Positions 24,989 through 35,675 of a stretch of 64,000 nt of DNA are shown one piece after another. The stretch's first letter is position 1. Every line of letters begins with the position of its first letter. The stretch spans positions 62,001 to 126,000 of the forward strand of contig NZ_WWER01000001.1 of the NCBI RefSeq assembly GCF_009857885.1, given 5' to 3'. The translations under genes were made by a program, and so were the position numbers. Origin of the DNA: Pusillimonas sp. TS35. GTDB taxonomy: Bacteria > Pseudomonadota > Gammaproteobacteria > Burkholderiales > Burkholderiaceae_B. The notes under the pieces are model-generated. The model ran no database searches and was not told where the DNA came from. It saw nothing but the letters and a program-made list of their open reading frames with translations.

Positions 24989-25312
24989 ATGCCTGAAGCG
25001 GGTAACTCGCTTTTGAATGATATTCGCGAAGTCAATCTTTCATACATGATGCTGGCTCAACGCCTGCTGCGCGAAAACTTCGCCGCCGGCATATTCCGGC
25101 TGGGCCTCGATGCGGACGTCGGCACCGTCCTTATGAATCTCTCGCCGGCCCAGTTGGTCAAGCTGTGCAGCTCCAACTCGTTGGTCTGCAAGTTCCGCTT
25201 GAACGACTATGAGCTTCTTTCATCGCTCACGCAAGACGTGTTGGGCGGGATACTGCAGCAGGCGCACTCGACCATCCTGCTCGCGCAGCGCGGTACGGTG
25301 GAAGCGGGCTGA
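24989..25312 (+). CDS. flhD: Flagellar master transcriptional regulator FlhD
   Basis: FlhD forms the FlhD4C2 complex that opens class 2 flagellar promoters with sigma-70. It has 107 residues, near the usual 105-119. Family features are [20 protein letters not shown] and [20 protein letters not shown], ending with [20 protein letters not shown]. The ATG is preceded by TAGGAGAAATTGAA, a strong site; the reading frame extends 126 bases upstream but that part is AT-rich and hydrophobic and not FlhD-like. flhC follows after 13 bp. Confidence 0.95.
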   Translation: MPEAGNSLLNDIREVNLSYMMLAQRLLRENFAAGIFRLGLDADVGTVLMNLSPAQLVKLCSSNSLVCKFRLNDYELLSSLTQDVLGGILQQAHSTILLAQRGTVEAG

Positions 25313-25325
25313 CGGGCATATCGAC

Positions 25326-25934
25326 ATGGCTACCAAAAGCGTATCCCGCGAGGCCGAGGAAATCGGCCTGGCCTCGCAAATGATCAGGCTTGGCGCCCGC
25401 CTGCAGGTGCTTCAGGCCGAAACCAGCTTGAGCTATGATCGGCTGGCGCGCTTGTATCGCGAGTTGCGCGGCTGCTCCCCACCCAAGGGCATGCTGCCTT
25501 TTTCTGTAGATTGGTTCATGACGTGGCTGCCCAACATTCACGCCAGCATGTTCTACAGCATCTACCGCTATCTCGAATCCCATATGCCTATCAGCAAAGC
25601 GGTGGCGTTGGTCGAGGCCTATCGTTTGTATCTAGAGCAATCGTCGGTAGGGCGCCCCGAAGGCGCCGACGACGAACCTGTCCTCAGCTTTACCCGCGCC
25701 TGGATGCTGGTGCGGTTCTTCGACAGCGGCATGCTGCAGCTTTCGCGCTGCTCGCGTTGCACGGGGGGGTTTGTCGCGCACGCCCATGATCCTGAAAACG
25801 GTTTCGTGTGCGCCATCTGCAAACCACCACCGCGCGCCGGTAAAACGCGTGCGCGTCTTGCCGCAGGATCTCCCAAAGAAACCCTCCGCAATGCGCGCAA
25901 GCGCGCGGGTGGTGCGCCGGCCCTGGCTTCCTGA
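25326..25934 (+). CDS. flhC: Flagellar master transcriptional regulator FlhC
   Basis: FlhC is the DNA-binding partner of FlhD. It has 202 residues, close to E. coli FlhC (192). Recognisable segments are ASQMIRLGARLQVLQAETSL, RLARLYRELRGCSPPKGMLP and FSVDWFMTWLPNIHASMFYS. The four-Cys zinc site is present as SRCSRC and VCAIC near residues 140-165. A basic tail follows. It is co-transcribed with flhD and ends before a terminator-like stem-loop. Confidence 0.95.
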   Translation: MATKSVSREAEEIGLASQMIRLGARLQVLQAETSLSYDRLARLYRELRGCSPPKGMLPFSVDWFMTWLPNIHASMFYSIYRYLESHMPISKAVALVEAYRLYLEQSSVGRPEGADDEPVLSFTRAWMLVRFFDSGMLQLSRCSRCTGGFVAHAHDPENGFVCAICKPPPRAGKTRARLAAGSPKETLRNARKRAGGAPALAS

Positions 25935-25956
25935 AGCGTTACTGTTTTGTTTTCGA

Positions 25957-25990
25957 CACGGCTCCCGCCGCAAGCGGGGGCCGTGCTTTT
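25957..25990 (+). terminator. Intrinsic terminator after flhDC
   Basis: CACGGCTCCCGC and GCGGGGGCCGTG form a 12-bp stem (one G-U pair) with a 4-base loop, followed by CTTTT. It lies 22 bp after the flhC stop and separates flhDC from motA. Confidence 0.8.
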
Positions 25991-26123
25991 CTCTGTGCTT
26001 CGCGCGCTGCGCGCGCCCCGTGGCAGCGCAGGGATTTAGCCATGAAATACCCCGTTGTCGCGAGGATATCGCTGGCGCGAAAACGGCGATCATATAGACC
26101 ATCTTCGCTCTAGAGGCTCGGCC

Positions 26124-26996
26124 GTGTTTATTTTTCTGGGTTTTTTTATTGTCGTCATCTCGGTGTTCGGCAGTTTTGTCGCGCTGGGAGGCCACCTCGG
26201 TGCGCTTTATCAGCCTTTTGAGTTCGTGCTCATTGGCGGCGCCGCGCTGGGTGCGTATCTGGCTGCCAGCAGCGGCAAGTCGGTGGCCCTGCTGTTCAAA
26301 GCGCTGCCTGGCGCGGTGCGCCGCAGCCCATACGACAAAGACCTATACATGGAGCTCATGGCTTTGCTGTACATGCTGTTGGGCAAAGCGCGCCGTGACG
26401 GCCTGATGTCGATCGAAAAAGATATTGAACAGCCCGATGAAAGCCCGATCTTCGAGGCCTATCCACGTATCCGTGATGACCGTGCCCTAATGGACTTCAT
26501 CACTGATTATCTGCGCTTGATCGTCAGCGGCAACATGAGTTCGCTCGAGATCGAGACGCTGATGGATCAGGATATCGAAACGCAGCACAATGAACGTCAA
26601 GTCCCTGTCCATGCGCTGCGCGCGGTGGCTGATGCGCTTCCTGCGTTCGGCATTGTGGCAGCCGTGCTGGGTGTCATCAAGGCGCTCGCATCGGTGGATG
26701 CGCCGCCCGTGGTGTTGGCCGACCTCATTTCCAAGGCCATGGTCGGCACTTTCCTGGGCATCCTCATCGCATATGGTTTTGTCGCACCGCTGGCGTCCGC
26801 GCTCGAGCGGCGCGCCAATGCGTCGGACAAGGTGCTGGAATGCATCAAGGTCACGCTGTTGGCAAGCATGAACGGCTATCCGCCACAGCTTGCCGTGGAG
26901 TTCGGGCGCAAGGTGCTCTACTCGCACGCGCGGCCCACGTTTGTCGAACTCGAAGAGCACGTGCGCCAGACGCGCATCTCGGCCAGCAAGGTCTAG
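26124..26996 (+). CDS. motA: Flagellar motor stator protein MotA
   Basis: MotA forms the proton-conducting stator ring with MotB. It has 290 residues. The first helix is FIFLGFFIVVISVFGSFVAL, the second EFVLIGGAALGAYLAASSGK. The large cytosolic loop carries the rotor-contact charges, and helices 3 and 4 read ALPAFGIVAAVLGVIKALAS and MVGTFLGILIAYGFVAPLA. I chose the GTG at 26124, which gives the E. coli-like N-terminus and has AGAGG 8 bases upstream; upstream codons are not MotA-like. motB follows after 9 bp. Confidence 0.95.
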   Translation: MFIFLGFFIVVISVFGSFVALGGHLGALYQPFEFVLIGGAALGAYLAASSGKSVALLFKALPGAVRRSPYDKDLYMELMALLYMLLGKARRDGLMSIEKDIEQPDESPIFEAYPRIRDDRALMDFITDYLRLIVSGNMSSLEIETLMDQDIETQHNERQVPVHALRAVADALPAFGIVAAVLGVIKALASVDAPPVVLADLISKAMVGTFLGILIAYGFVAPLASALERRANASDKVLECIKVTLLASMNGYPPQLAVEFGRKVLYSHARPTFVELEEHVRQTRISASKV

Positions 26997-27005
26997 CGCG
27001 CCACC

Positions 27006-27932
27006 ATGAAGAACCCGCAGCATCGCATCGTGATCCGGCGCAAGCGCGTCGCGCCGGTCCAGCAACACGGAGGCGCCTGGAAAATCGCCTATGCCGACTT
27101 CATGACGGCCATGATGGCGTTTTTTCTGGTCATGTGGCTATTGGCGCTCATCCCTCAGAAAGACTTGCAAGAGATCGCCGAATACTTTCGCATGCCGCTA
27201 ATGACGGCCATTAAGGGCGGCCCCCACGTCGACAATGCGCGCAACGTCATTCCGGGGGGCGAGCCCAGCGTCGTGCCGAATATCCAGCCCATGCCTCCCA
27301 AGCCATCCCGCAATGTCGAAGATGCGGCCGACCGCGCCGATACCCTGCGCCTTGAGGATCTGAAATCCCAGCTGGAGAGCCTGATCAGGGTCGACCCCGT
27401 GCTCAAGGAGTTCCGCCCGCAGTTGCTGCTCGACATGACGCCCGATGGGCTGCGCGTGCAGATCATCGACAGACAGAACCGCCCCATGTTCAGCACGGGC
27501 AGCGCACACGTGCAGCCGTACATGCGCGACATCCTGCGGCGCCTGGGCCCATTGTTCAATGAAATGCCCAACAGCATCAGTGTTTCGGGCCATACCGATT
27601 CGACGCAATATGCCAAGGGCGAGCGCGCCTACTCTAATTGGGAGCTTTCGGCTGATCGGGCCAATGCCGCGCGGCAGGAGCTCGTGGCTGGTGGCATGTC
27701 CGAGCCCCGCATCAAACAGGTGCTTGGGCTTTCGTCCACAGTAAGCCTGATTAAAGACGATCCGCAAGCTGCCGTTAACCGACGCATAAGTATTGTTGTA
27801 TTGAATCGGCGCGCCGAAAGGCGGATCGACGCACAGAATAACGCAGGAACCTCCGACATCGATCTGGAGACGCTCATGCAGTCGTCCGATTCGTCGGATG
27901 TTTCCGGCGCGACCGGCAATCCACAGCCATAA
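27006..27932 (+). CDS. motB: Flagellar motor stator protein MotB
   Basis: MotB anchors the stator to peptidoglycan and carries the proton-binding aspartate. It has 308 residues. The plug and single membrane helix begin WKIAYADFMTAMMAFFLVMW with the key Asp at residue 31. The periplasmic OmpA-like peptidoglycan-binding domain includes ISVSGHTDSTQYAKGERAYS and NWELSADRANAARQELVAGG. The Asp position and AYADFMTAMMAFF context fit a proton-driven stator. It is followed by cheA after 10 bp. Confidence 0.96.
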   Translation: MKNPQHRIVIRRKRVAPVQQHGGAWKIAYADFMTAMMAFFLVMWLLALIPQKDLQEIAEYFRMPLMTAIKGGPHVDNARNVIPGGEPSVVPNIQPMPPKPSRNVEDAADRADTLRLEDLKSQLESLIRVDPVLKEFRPQLLLDMTPDGLRVQIIDRQNRPMFSTGSAHVQPYMRDILRRLGPLFNEMPNSISVSGHTDSTQYAKGERAYSNWELSADRANAARQELVAGGMSEPRIKQVLGLSSTVSLIKDDPQAAVNRRISIVVLNRRAERRIDAQNNAGTSDIDLETLMQSSDSSDVSGATGNPQP

Positions 27933-27942
27933 GGATGCAAGC

Positions 27943-30093
27943 ATGAGCACTGGTGTTGATCTAAGCCAGTTCTTCGAAACTTTTTTCGATGAAGCCGACG
28001 AGCTATTGGTCGATATGGAGCAGCAATTGCTCGGGCTGGATCTGAGCGATCCGGACATCGATCAATTGAACGCGATCTTTCGCGCCGCGCATTCCATCAA
28101 GGGTGGTGCGGGAACTTTCGGCTGCTTTGGCGTGCTTGCCGATACGACACACATACTGGAGAACCTACTAGACATGGTGCGGCGCGGCGAAATGCCACTC
28201 AGCACTGAAATGATCGACCTGTTTTTGGAAACCAAGGACGTGCTCACCGAACAAGTTCTCGCCTATCGCAACGAGCAGGATCCCGACGTCGATGCGTACC
28301 AGCGCATCTGCGCGCAACTCAAGGCATTGGCGCTCGAATATCAGGGCGGGGCGGTGCCTGCGGCACAAGCCGCAGCCCCGGCCAAGCCCGTCGCCGAGCC
28401 GGCGCCGACACGGGCCGAGCCAGCCGAGTCCGCTGCACCGGACGATCCTGCACCCGCGCTGCACACGACGACTACCGGGTTGCCCTTGTGCGTGCGCCTG
28501 TCTCAACTGAGCGACAAGGATGCGGACGCACTGGCCGACGAGATGGCGCTGTTGGGCACGATCCTGCATCGCTTGCGCGAGCGCGACAAGTTGACGCTGT
28601 GGCTGGACAGCACAGCCAGCGCCGACGACGTGGCGGCTGTATGCTGCTTTATCATCAATGCCGAGCAGATTGCTGTCACGCACGAGGCCTTGCCGTCTGG
28701 TTTGGAACAAGTAGCGTCCGCTGCAGGCGCCCCGGCCCAGCCTGCAGCTGCGCACGGCGCGGCGTCCATGACGGAGCCGGCCAGCGAAGCGCGGGGGGCA
28801 CCTTCCGCGGCCTCCGCGGATACGGAGCTGTCAGCCACACAGGCAGCTGTGCCCGCCGCCGAGATGCAGGCGCCTGCGGCCAAGGTCGCATCCCGCGCCG
28901 CCGCGCAGCACTCATCGGGCGGCACCACACTGCGTGTTGGGGTTGAAAAGGTCGATCAGATTATCAATCTCGTCGGCGAACTCGTTATCACGCAAGCCAT
29001 GCTCAATCAAACGGCGTCCACCTTGGATCCGGTGCTGCATGACCGCCTGCTCAATGGCATCGAGCAACTCGAACGCAATGCCCGCGATCTTCAGGAAGCC
29101 GTCATGTCCATCCGCATGGTGCCGATGGATTACGTATTCAGCCGTTTTCCGCGTGTGGTGCGTGAAGCCGCGTCGCGGATGGGCAAGGAGATCCGGCTCA
29201 CGACGCGCGGCGCGGCAACCGAGCTGGACAAGAGCTTGATCGAGCGCATTATCGATCCGCTTACTCACCTGGTGCGCAACAGCATCGACCATGGCATCGA
29301 GCCGCCCGAGAAACGGTTGGCAGCGGGTAAAAGCATCGAAGGGCATTTGACGCTGTCGGCACAGCATAGCGGCGGGCAAATCATCATAGAGGTGTCTGAC
29401 GACGGCGGCGGCCTGAGCCGCGAGCGCATACTCAAGAAAGCAATTGCCCAGGGCATGTCGGTGTCAGACAGCACGCCCGACGATGAACTGTGGCAGCTTA
29501 TTTTCGCACCGGGATTCTCCACGGCCGAGAAGGTAACCGACATATCAGGCCGCGGCGTGGGCATGGATGTGGTTCGCCGCAACATCCAAGGCATGGGTGG
29601 GCATATCCAGCTCACGTCGCGCGCGGGGCAGGGTACGACGACGCGTATCATCCTGCCCCTGACGCTTGCGATCCTGGACGGTATGTCTGTGAGTGTGGGC
29701 AACGAAACCTTCATTCTGCCATTGGGCCATGTCACAGAGTCCATCCAGCCTTCGCCTGACCAGATTCGCAAGATTTCCGAGACGGAAAAAGTGCTGTTCG
29801 TTCGCGGCGAGTACTTGCCCCTGGTGCCCCTGCACGAAGTGTTCTCGGTCGATGGCGCTGAGCCCGACGTCACACGATCGATCGCCGTCATTCTGCAAGC
29901 CGAGGAATCGCGCTTCGCTCTGCAGGTGGACCACCTCATTGGCCAGCACCAGGTGGTGGTCAAGAATCTCGAAGCCAACTACCGCAAGATACCGGGCGTC
30001 TCGGCGGCCACCATCCTGGGGGATGGCAGCGTTGCGCTGATTGTCGACGTCTTTGCGTTGATGCGGTTCTCGCGCGACAAAGCCGCCCTTTAA
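27943..30093 (+). CDS. cheA: Chemotaxis histidine kinase CheA
   Basis: CheA phosphorylates CheY and CheB on signals from receptors through CheW. It has 716 residues. The P1 domain has the phosphorylated His50 in [16 protein letters not shown] CheY/CheB-binding P2 region lies around 180-250 between Ala/Pro-rich linkers. P3 begins near [21 protein letters not shown]4 has the N box [18 protein letters not shown]1 [11 protein letters not shown] and G2 [19 protein letters not shown]5 ends the protein. The ATG at 27943 has AAGGA seven bases upstream. Confidence 0.96.
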   Translation: MSTGVDLSQFFETFFDEADELLVDMEQQLLGLDLSDPDIDQLNAIFRAAHSIKGGAGTFGCFGVLADTTHILENLLDMVRRGEMPLSTEMIDLFLETKDVLTEQVLAYRNEQDPDVDAYQRICAQLKALALEYQGGAVPAAQAAAPAKPVAEPAPTRAEPAESAAPDDPAPALHTTTTGLPLCVRLSQLSDKDADALADEMALLGTILHRLRERDKLTLWLDSTASADDVAAVCCFIINAEQIAVTHEALPSGLEQVASAAGAPAQPAAAHGAASMTEPASEARGAPSAASADTELSATQAAVPAAEMQAPAAKVASRAAAQHSSGGTTLRVGVEKVDQIINLVGELVITQAMLNQTASTLDPVLHDRLLNGIEQLERNARDLQEAVMSIRMVPMDYVFSRFPRVVREAASRMGKEIRLTTRGAATELDKSLIERIIDPLTHLVRNSIDHGIEPPEKRLAAGKSIEGHLTLSAQHSGGQIIIEVSDDGGGLSRERILKKAIAQGMSVSDSTPDDELWQLIFAPGFSTAEKVTDISGRGVGMDVVRRNIQGMGGHIQLTSRAGQGTTTRIILPLTLAILDGMSVSVGNETFILPLGHVTESIQPSPDQIRKISETEKVLFVRGEYLPLVPLHEVFSVDGAEPDVTRSIAVILQAEESRFALQVDHLIGQHQVVVKNLEANYRKIPGVSAATILGDGSVALIVDVFALMRFSRDKAAL

Positions 30094-30115
30094 TTTACGA
30101 CATTCGGAGAAAAAC

Positions 30116-30616
30116 ATGCTCAACACTCTGGAAACCGGAGTCGGCCAGGTCGATACCGCCGGCCAGGAGTTTCTGGTCTTTACGTTGGCCACGCAGGAAT
30201 ACGGCATCGATATCCTCAAGGTTCAGGAAATCCGCGGCTACGACAGCCAGACGGTGACCCGGATTGCCAATGTGCCGTCCTTCATCAAGGGTGTCACGAA
30301 CTTGCGCGGCGTGATCGTTCCGATCGTGGATATGCGCATCAAGTTCAATCTGGAATCGGTCGAATACAACCACCAGACGGTTGTTGTCATCCTTAACCTC
30401 GAGTCGCGTGTGGTTGGCATTGTGGTTGACGGCGTATCGGATGTCCTGATGCTCCAGCCTGGCCAGATCAGCGCTGCCCCCCAGTTTGGCACGGCATTTT
30501 CCACCGAGTATCTGACGGGTATCGGCACACTGGATGAGCGCATGCTGATTCTGGTCGATATCGAGAAGCTGATGACCAGCGACGAAATGGCGTTGGTCGA
30601 TACCGCAATCGTGTAA
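30116..30616 (+). CDS. cheW: Chemotaxis coupling protein CheW
   Basis: CheW couples chemoreceptors to CheA. It has 166 residues, the usual size. Typical segments are [40 protein letters not shown] and [26 protein letters not shown] precedes the ATG. It lies between cheA (22 bp gap) and the first chemoreceptor gene. Confidence 0.96.
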   Translation: MLNTLETGVGQVDTAGQEFLVFTLATQEYGIDILKVQEIRGYDSQTVTRIANVPSFIKGVTNLRGVIVPIVDMRIKFNLESVEYNHQTVVVILNLESRVVGIVVDGVSDVLMLQPGQISAAPQFGTAFSTEYLTGIGTLDERMLILVDIEKLMTSDEMALVDTAIV

Positions 30617-30710
30617 GACGTGGCGGCGCGCGGCGCACCCGCGTGCGGTCATCAATGAGGTCGGGCGCCGCACTCCGCGGGCGCCTCCAGCAACAAGGCG
30701 TTTGTCGCAC

Positions 30711-32450
30711 ATGATCAAGCAATCGCTGTTCGCGAACCTGAAAGTACGCACCAGTCTGATTCTGGTGCTTGTTTTTTTCCTTCTCATGCTCATTGCGGGC
30801 GCGGCACTCGGCATATTGTCGCTGCGCGAGAACCAGAAGTCGTTCGACCGCGTGGTCAGCGCACAGCAGGCCGACGCCCAATTGCAAGGCGCGGTAGACA
30901 TGTACAAGAACGCACATGTGATGCTGGGCCGGGCCGTCGCCAGCTATATCGTTAATAGCGATCAGCAAAACTACCTGGTGGCGCAACAGTTCGGCGGTGC
31001 CACCGATGCAGTGTTGAGCCAGGACACACTCGACAGCATTGCTGCAGCGGGCAGGTTCTTCGATGAGTCGCGCGGGCGCTTCAAGGCATACCAGGCCGCT
31101 GTGGGTGCGCTGGCTGATCCGGATGGCCGCTATCGGAGCGTGACGCAGCGCTACGAAACTCTGATGGACAAGGGTGTTGCGCCGCTGATCGAAAGCGCCA
31201 GGAACGGCAAGATCGCTGAGTTGCATGCTCGTCTGACCAGTACGGTAAGCCAGCTTGAAAGCGATTTCTATGTGGCACTGGAGAATCTGCAAGCCTATCA
31301 GTTGGCGAGGATCGATACGCTAGGCAAGGAGCAGGATGCTGCCTTCACGCTCGTGGTGCGTATGGTGGCCGCCGCCATGGTGGTGTGCATACTCATTGCC
31401 ATGGCCAGCTATGGGTTTCTCAATCGCGTGGTGCTGCGGCCGCTGCGCCGCGCGGGCGAGCACTTCGACCGTATTGCCGGTGGCGACCTGACCGGCCGTA
31501 TCACGCTGCGTGGCCGCAACGAAATCGGTGCGTTGTTCGAGAGCCTGCGCCATATGCAAGAAGGCCTGACGCACACGGTAAGCACGGTTCGCGCTGGTGT
31601 GGAAGAGATCACGCTGGGCTCGCGCGAGATCTTCATGGGCAACACGGATCTGAGCAGCCGCACCGAGCAGCAGGCGGCTTCGTTGCAGGAAACCGCGGCG
31701 AGCATGGAGCAGTTGTCCAGCACGGTGCGCCAGAACACCGATAACGCGAATCAGGCCGATGTGCTGGCCAAGAGCGCGTCTGAGGTTGCCGGACGGGGCG
31801 GTCGCGCGGTGTCGGAGGTGGTGCAGACCATGAACGAGATCTCGACCAGCTCAGGCAAGATGGCCGAGATTGTTGGGGTGATCGATGGCATTGCCTTCCA
31901 GACCAATATTTTGGCGCTGAACGCGGCGGTGGAAGCGGCGCGGGCCGGCGAGCAGGGCAAGGGTTTTGCGGTGGTGGCGGGCGAGGTTCGCTCGCTTGCC
32001 CAGCGCAGCGCGCAGGCGGCCAAGGAGATCAAGGTGCTGATCGAGGAGTCGCAGTTGAAGGTGCAGGCGGGCGCGCGCCAGGCGGGCGAAGCGGGCGAGA
32101 TCATGCGCGAGGTGGTGGGTTCGGTCCAAGGGGTGACCACGATCATGGCCGAGATATCCTCGGCATCGCGCGAGCAGTCCGAAGGGATCGAGCAAGTGAA
32201 TCAGGCGGTGGCCGAGATGGATGGCGTGGTGCAGCAGAACGCATCGCTGGTGGAAGAGGCGGCTGCGGCGGCCGGGTCGCTGCAGGAGCAGGCGACGCGC
32301 CTGAGCGATGCGGTGGCGGTGTTCAAGATTGGCCCCGGAGAGGTGATCGACATGCATGAGAAACTACAACAGTCAGATGCGGCCGTAATCGCACAGGGCA
32401 ATCGCACGTCCGGCGTTCCCCTCGCCGTAGAACCGTTGCTGGGTGCATGA
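30711..32450 (+). CDS. Methyl-accepting chemotaxis protein 1 (Tar/Tsr type)
   Basis: This transmembrane chemoreceptor has 579 residues. Helix 1 (about 14-37) and helix 2 (about 213-235) flank a periplasmic four-helix-bundle domain of about 175 residues. HAMP follows ([20 protein letters not shown]). The signalling hairpin tip is [20 protein letters not shown]. Its methylation helices and tip are DNA-identical over 768 bp (31574-32341) to the receptor gene at 55200. The tail lacks the W-x-x-F tether for CheR. The ATG at 30711 fits best; a TTG three codons upstream is also in frame. cheR overlaps its stop by 4 bp (ATGA). Confidence 0.95.
   Translation: MIKQSLFANLKVRTSLILVLVFFLLMLIAGAALGILSLRENQKSFDRVVSAQQADAQLQGAVDMYKNAHVMLGRAVASYIVNSDQQNYLVAQQFGGATDAVLSQDTLDSIAAAGRFFDESRGRFKAYQAAVGALADPDGRYRSVTQRYETLMDKGVAPLIESARNGKIAELHARLTSTVSQLESDFYVALENLQAYQLARIDTLGKEQDAAFTLVVRMVAAAMVVCILIAMASYGFLNRVVLRPLRRAGEHFDRIAGGDLTGRITLRGRNEIGALFESLRHMQEGLTHTVSTVRAGVEEITLGSREIFMGNTDLSSRTEQQAASLQETAASMEQLSSTVRQNTDNANQADVLAKSASEVAGRGGRAVSEVVQTMNEISTSSGKMAEIVGVIDGIAFQTNILALNAAVEAARAGEQGKGFAVVAGEVRSLAQRSAQAAKEIKVLIEESQLKVQAGARQAGEAGEIMREVVGSVQGVTTIMAEISSASREQSEGIEQVNQAVAEMDGVVQQNASLVEEAAAAAGSLQEQATRLSDAVAVFKIGPGEVIDMHEKLQQSDAAVIAQGNRTSGVPLAVEPLLGA
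31574..32341 (+). repeat. 768-bp identical repeat, copy in mcp1 signalling domain
   Basis: This segment is base-for-base the same as 56081-56848 at an offset of 24,507. The first mismatches are at 31573 and 32342. It encodes the methylation helices and the kinase-control tip. Synonymous positions are also identical, which points to recent gene conversion or duplication, not selection on protein alone. Confidence 0.93.
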
Positions 32451-33292
32451 ACGTGCGGATGGCCGATTCCTTTCTGTTTGCCGTTCAGTCGGGCCCCGAG
32501 GCGCAGCCGGGTGATTTCGGCCGCGCAGCGCGATTGCTGCGCCAGCGCGTGGGCATCATACTGGCCGATCACAAGCGCGAGATGGTCGAGCGCAAGCTGG
32601 GCATGCGCGCCAAGGCGCTGGGGATGAGCAGCATCTCCGCCTATCTGGATTGCCTGGAGTCCAACGCCGATGACGCAGAGTGGGAAGGCTTCATCAATGG
32701 CTTCACGATCAACCATACGGCGTTTTTCCGCGAACAGCATCACTTCGAACTCTTGGCCGAGCATGCCCGTAGCCGCCCGCGACCGCTGTCGGTATGGTGC
32801 TGTGCAAGCTCCACGGGCGAAGAGGCCTATTCGATTGCCATGACCTTGCAAGACATCTGTGGCGGCCGACAGGGCAGCTTCAACTTGCTGGCCACTGATA
32901 TTGACACACAGGCGCTGGTGACGGCGCGGCGCGGCGTATACAGCCTGGATCGAGTTTCCAGTGTGCCACAGGCCTTTCTGCGCACGTATTTTCAGCGCGG
33001 CATACGCCGCGAAGCAGGGCGCGTACGCGTTTCGTCAACCTTGCGCGAGGCAGTGCAGTTCGAACACCTGAACCTGTTGTCGCGTGACTGGCCCGCAGGG
33101 CCGTTTGACGCGGTTTTTTGCCGCAATACCATGATCTATTTTGACAAGCCCACGCAAACACGCCTGCTCGAGCGTTTTGCCGGCGTGCTCAAGCCGGGTG
33201 GTCTGCTGTTTGTGGGCCATTCCGAGAATTTCACTTATCTGACCAAAGCGCTGCGGTTACGCGGGCAAACGGTGTATGAGGTGGCCCGATGA
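32447..33292 (+). CDS. cheR: Chemotaxis methyltransferase CheR
   Basis: CheR methylates glutamates on receptors using SAM. It has 281 residues. The N-terminal helical domain contains [20 protein letters not shown]; the catalytic part has [20 protein letters not shown], the SAM site [20 protein letters not shown] and [20 protein letters not shown]. The start overlaps the mcp1 stop and its stop overlaps the cheB start, both as ATGA, so the three are translationally coupled. Confidence 0.96.
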   Translation: MNVRMADSFLFAVQSGPEAQPGDFGRAARLLRQRVGIILADHKREMVERKLGMRAKALGMSSISAYLDCLESNADDAEWEGFINGFTINHTAFFREQHHFELLAEHARSRPRPLSVWCCASSTGEEAYSIAMTLQDICGGRQGSFNLLATDIDTQALVTARRGVYSLDRVSSVPQAFLRTYFQRGIRREAGRVRVSSTLREAVQFEHLNLLSRDWPAGPFDAVFCRNTMIYFDKPTQTRLLERFAGVLKPGGLLFVGHSENFTYLTKALRLRGQTVYEVAR

Positions 33293-34377
33293 GCCAGCTT
33301 CACTCTCCGCCTGAGAATGGGGCGGGCCCGCGCAAGATCAAGGTATTGTGTGTAGACGACTCCGCGCTTGTACGGGGCATCATGGCACAGATCATCAACG
33401 ACCAGCCCGACATGGAGGTCGTGGCGGTGGCGCCCGATCCTCTGGTGGCGCGTGAGCTGATCAAGCAGCACAATCCGGACGTGCTGACGCTAGATGTTGA
33501 GATGCCACGCATGGACGGCCTCGATTTTCTGGAGCGCCTCATGCGATTGCGCCCGATGCCGGTGCTGATGATCTCTTCGCTGACCGAACGCGGTTCGGAG
33601 GTCACGCTGCGCGCGCTCGAGCTGGGCGCTGTCGACTTCATCACCAAGCCCCGGCTGGGTCTGCGTGATGGTTTGCTCGAATACAGTGAGCTGATTGCCG
33701 AGAAAATCCGAGGCGCTGCGCTGGCGCGTCCGCGCGCCAGAGAGGCGGTGGCCAGCCCCGGCAAGCGGCTGGTGCGCCCGTTCTCCACAACCGAAAAGCT
33801 CGTGCTGATCGGCTCGTCCACAGGCGGCACCGAGGCGATCAGGCAGGTACTGGAACCCTTGCCAGCGAACAGCCCGGCGATTCTTATCACTCAGCATATG
33901 CCTGCCGGGTTCACCCGCTCATTTGTGCAGCGGCTGGACAATCTGTGCGCGGTACAGGTGCACGAGGCGGAGGATGGCCAGCGCGTGCTGCCGGGCCACG
34001 TCTACCTGGCGCCTGGAGGCGCGGCGCACATGAAGCTTGCACGGTCGGGCGCAAACTATGTGGTGCGGCTCGACTATAGCGAGCCCGTTAATCGCCATCG
34101 TCCGTCTGTTGATGTGCTGTTTCATTCGGCCGCACAAGTGGCCGGCGCCAATGCCGTCGGCGTGATTCTCACGGGCATGGGCAAGGATGGTGCCCAAGGG
34201 CTGTTGGCGATGAAGCAGGCAGGCGCTGTCACGATGGCGCAGGATGAGGCAAGCTGTGTGGTGTTTGGCATGCCGCGTGAGGCGCTGCATATCGGTGCGG
34301 CGGATACTGCGGTGCCATTGGCCGACATCAGTCGCCGCATACTGGCCGCTTGTGGCGCATACGGGCACAGGGTTTGA
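33289..34377 (+). CDS. cheB: Chemotaxis methylesterase/response regulator CheB
   Basis: CheB removes methyl groups from receptors when phosphorylated by CheA. It has 362 residues. The receiver domain starts [20 protein letters not shown] and has the phospho-Asp in [19 protein letters not shown]. The esterase domain holds the catalytic Ser in [16 protein letters not shown], the His in [18 protein letters not shown] and the Asp in [19 protein letters not shown]. No cheD is found beside it. Confidence 0.96.
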   Translation: MSQLHSPPENGAGPRKIKVLCVDDSALVRGIMAQIINDQPDMEVVAVAPDPLVARELIKQHNPDVLTLDVEMPRMDGLDFLERLMRLRPMPVLMISSLTERGSEVTLRALELGAVDFITKPRLGLRDGLLEYSELIAEKIRGAALARPRAREAVASPGKRLVRPFSTTEKLVLIGSSTGGTEAIRQVLEPLPANSPAILITQHMPAGFTRSFVQRLDNLCAVQVHEAEDGQRVLPGHVYLAPGGAAHMKLARSGANYVVRLDYSEPVNRHRPSVDVLFHSAAQVAGANAVGVILTGMGKDGAQGLLAMKQAGAVTMAQDEASCVVFGMPREALHIGAADTAVPLADISRRILAACGAYGHRV

Positions 34378-34452
34378 ATATCGCCAGCGGGTCTCGGAAC
34401 GGTAGAGTCCGCACCGCGCTGTCAAAGCTATCTTGATTTGGAGAGTAAACAA

Positions 34453-34842
34453 TTGGTACAGAAGACGATAAAGATTCTGGTGGTCGATGACTTCCCGACC
34501 ATGCGCAGAATTGTCAAGAACCTGTTGAAGGATCTGGGTTTCGAGAATGTCGACGAAGCGGAAGACGGTGCGCAGGGTCTCGAGAAGCTGCGCAATGGCA
34601 ATTTCGACTTTGTGGTATCAGACTGGAATATGCCCAACATGGATGGGCTTGAGATGCTCAAGCACATCCGTGCCGATCCAGCACTCAAGGCGCTGCCAGT
34701 GCTGATGGTCACCGCCGAGGCCAAGAAGGAGAACATCATCGCGGCAGCCCAGGCCGGTGCCAACGGTTATGTGGTCAAGCCCTTCACAGCAGCGACGCTG
34801 GAAGAGAAGCTGAACAAGATCTTCGAGAAGCTTGGTGGTTGA
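34453..34842 (+). CDS. cheY: Chemotaxis response regulator CheY (TTG start)
   Basis: CheY-P binds FliM and switches the rotation direction. From the TTG at 34453 it has 129 residues, exactly E. coli length, and 8 residues precede LVVDD as in E. coli CheY. GGAGAG lies at ideal distance before this TTG. Hallmarks are [19 protein letters not shown], the phospho-Asp in [39 protein letters not shown] and [19 protein letters not shown]. No in-frame ATG exists before the active site, so a non-ATG start is required. Confidence 0.95.
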   Translation: MVQKTIKILVVDDFPTMRRIVKNLLKDLGFENVDEAEDGAQGLEKLRNGNFDFVVSDWNMPNMDGLEMLKHIRADPALKALPVLMVTAEAKKENIIAAAQAGANGYVVKPFTAATLEEKLNKIFEKLGG

Positions 34843-34852
34843 GGAGAGCACG

Positions 34853-35497
34853 ATGGAAGCCACCGGAAACCAAACGATGAAGGTAGATGATGCGGTGCCA
34901 ACCGATCTGATACACCGTATTGCGTCGCTGACGCACATGCTGCGTCAAAGCATGCGTGACCTCGGGCTGGATCATGCCATCAAGGAAGCAGCGCATGCCA
35001 TTCCAGATGCGCGCGAGCGCCTGCGCTATGTCGCCACCATGACTGAGCAGGCCGCTAACCGGGTGTTGAACGCCGCCGAAGCCGCCCAGCCGTTACAAGA
35101 GCAGCTTCGCGGCGACGCCAAGGCGCTGGACGCCCGCTGGCAGGCCTGGTTCGACCATCCAGTGGAGCTGAATCAAGCGCGCGAGCTGGTGGATGACACG
35201 CGCGGCCTGCTCAAGCAGGTGCCCGCCACAGCCCAGGAAACCCAGGGCCTGCTCATGGACATCATCATGGCGCAGGACTTCCAGGATCTCACCGGCCAGG
35301 TCATCACACGTATGCTGGGTGTCATCACCGCGATCGAAGAAGAGTTGGTCCAAGTGCTGATCGACAATGTGCCTCACGAGCGCCGCGAAGAAGCGCAATC
35401 GCTGCTGAACGGCCCGGTGGTCAATGCAGACGGCAAGCCCGATGTGGTGACCAGCCAGGATCAGGTGGACGACCTGCTGGCCAGCCTGGGCTTCTGA
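34853..35497 (+). CDS. cheZ: CheY-P phosphatase CheZ
   Basis: CheZ dephosphorylates CheY-P. It has 214 residues and is almost wholly helical. The catalytic Gln sits in IIMAQDFQDLTGQVITRML, the conserved core, and the C-terminal CheY-binding helix is QDQVDDLLASLGF. GAGGAG lies 6-7 bases before the ATG, and the gene starts 10 bp after the cheY stop. Confidence 0.95.
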   Translation: MEATGNQTMKVDDAVPTDLIHRIASLTHMLRQSMRDLGLDHAIKEAAHAIPDARERLRYVATMTEQAANRVLNAAEAAQPLQEQLRGDAKALDARWQAWFDHPVELNQARELVDDTRGLLKQVPATAQETQGLLMDIIMAQDFQDLTGQVITRMLGVITAIEEELVQVLIDNVPHERREEAQSLLNGPVVNADGKPDVVTSQDQVDDLLASLGF

Positions 35498-35524
35498 TTT
35501 GCAGCCTACCCGCACACCGGGAGC

Positions 35525-35545
35525 AGTGCAGCCCGGCGCTGCACT
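35525..35545. terminator. Stem-loop after cheZ
   Basis: AGTGCAGC (35525-35532) and GCTGCACT (35538-35545) form a perfect 8-bp stem with a CCGGC loop, 28 bp after the cheZ stop. No T-run follows. It may end or stabilise the chemotaxis transcript before flhB; the remaining 130 bp up to flhB hold no feature I can name. Confidence 0.45.
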
Positions 35546-35675
35546 ATGCAGTATCCGAAATGACGGGTCTTATCGGCCTTGATCCGTCATTATCCTGCCT
35601 GCATGTTTGACTAGAATTCTGGCATATCGATGGAAATTCTCTCCATTCCGTCCATCCCCAGACTTCCGGCATTGC

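Noticed and set aside
35570-35577. GCCGATAA on the minus strand, a perfect sigma-28 -10 sequence, after cheZ
   Set aside because: There is no TAAA at the required distance and no gene downstream in that direction except antisense to cheZ.
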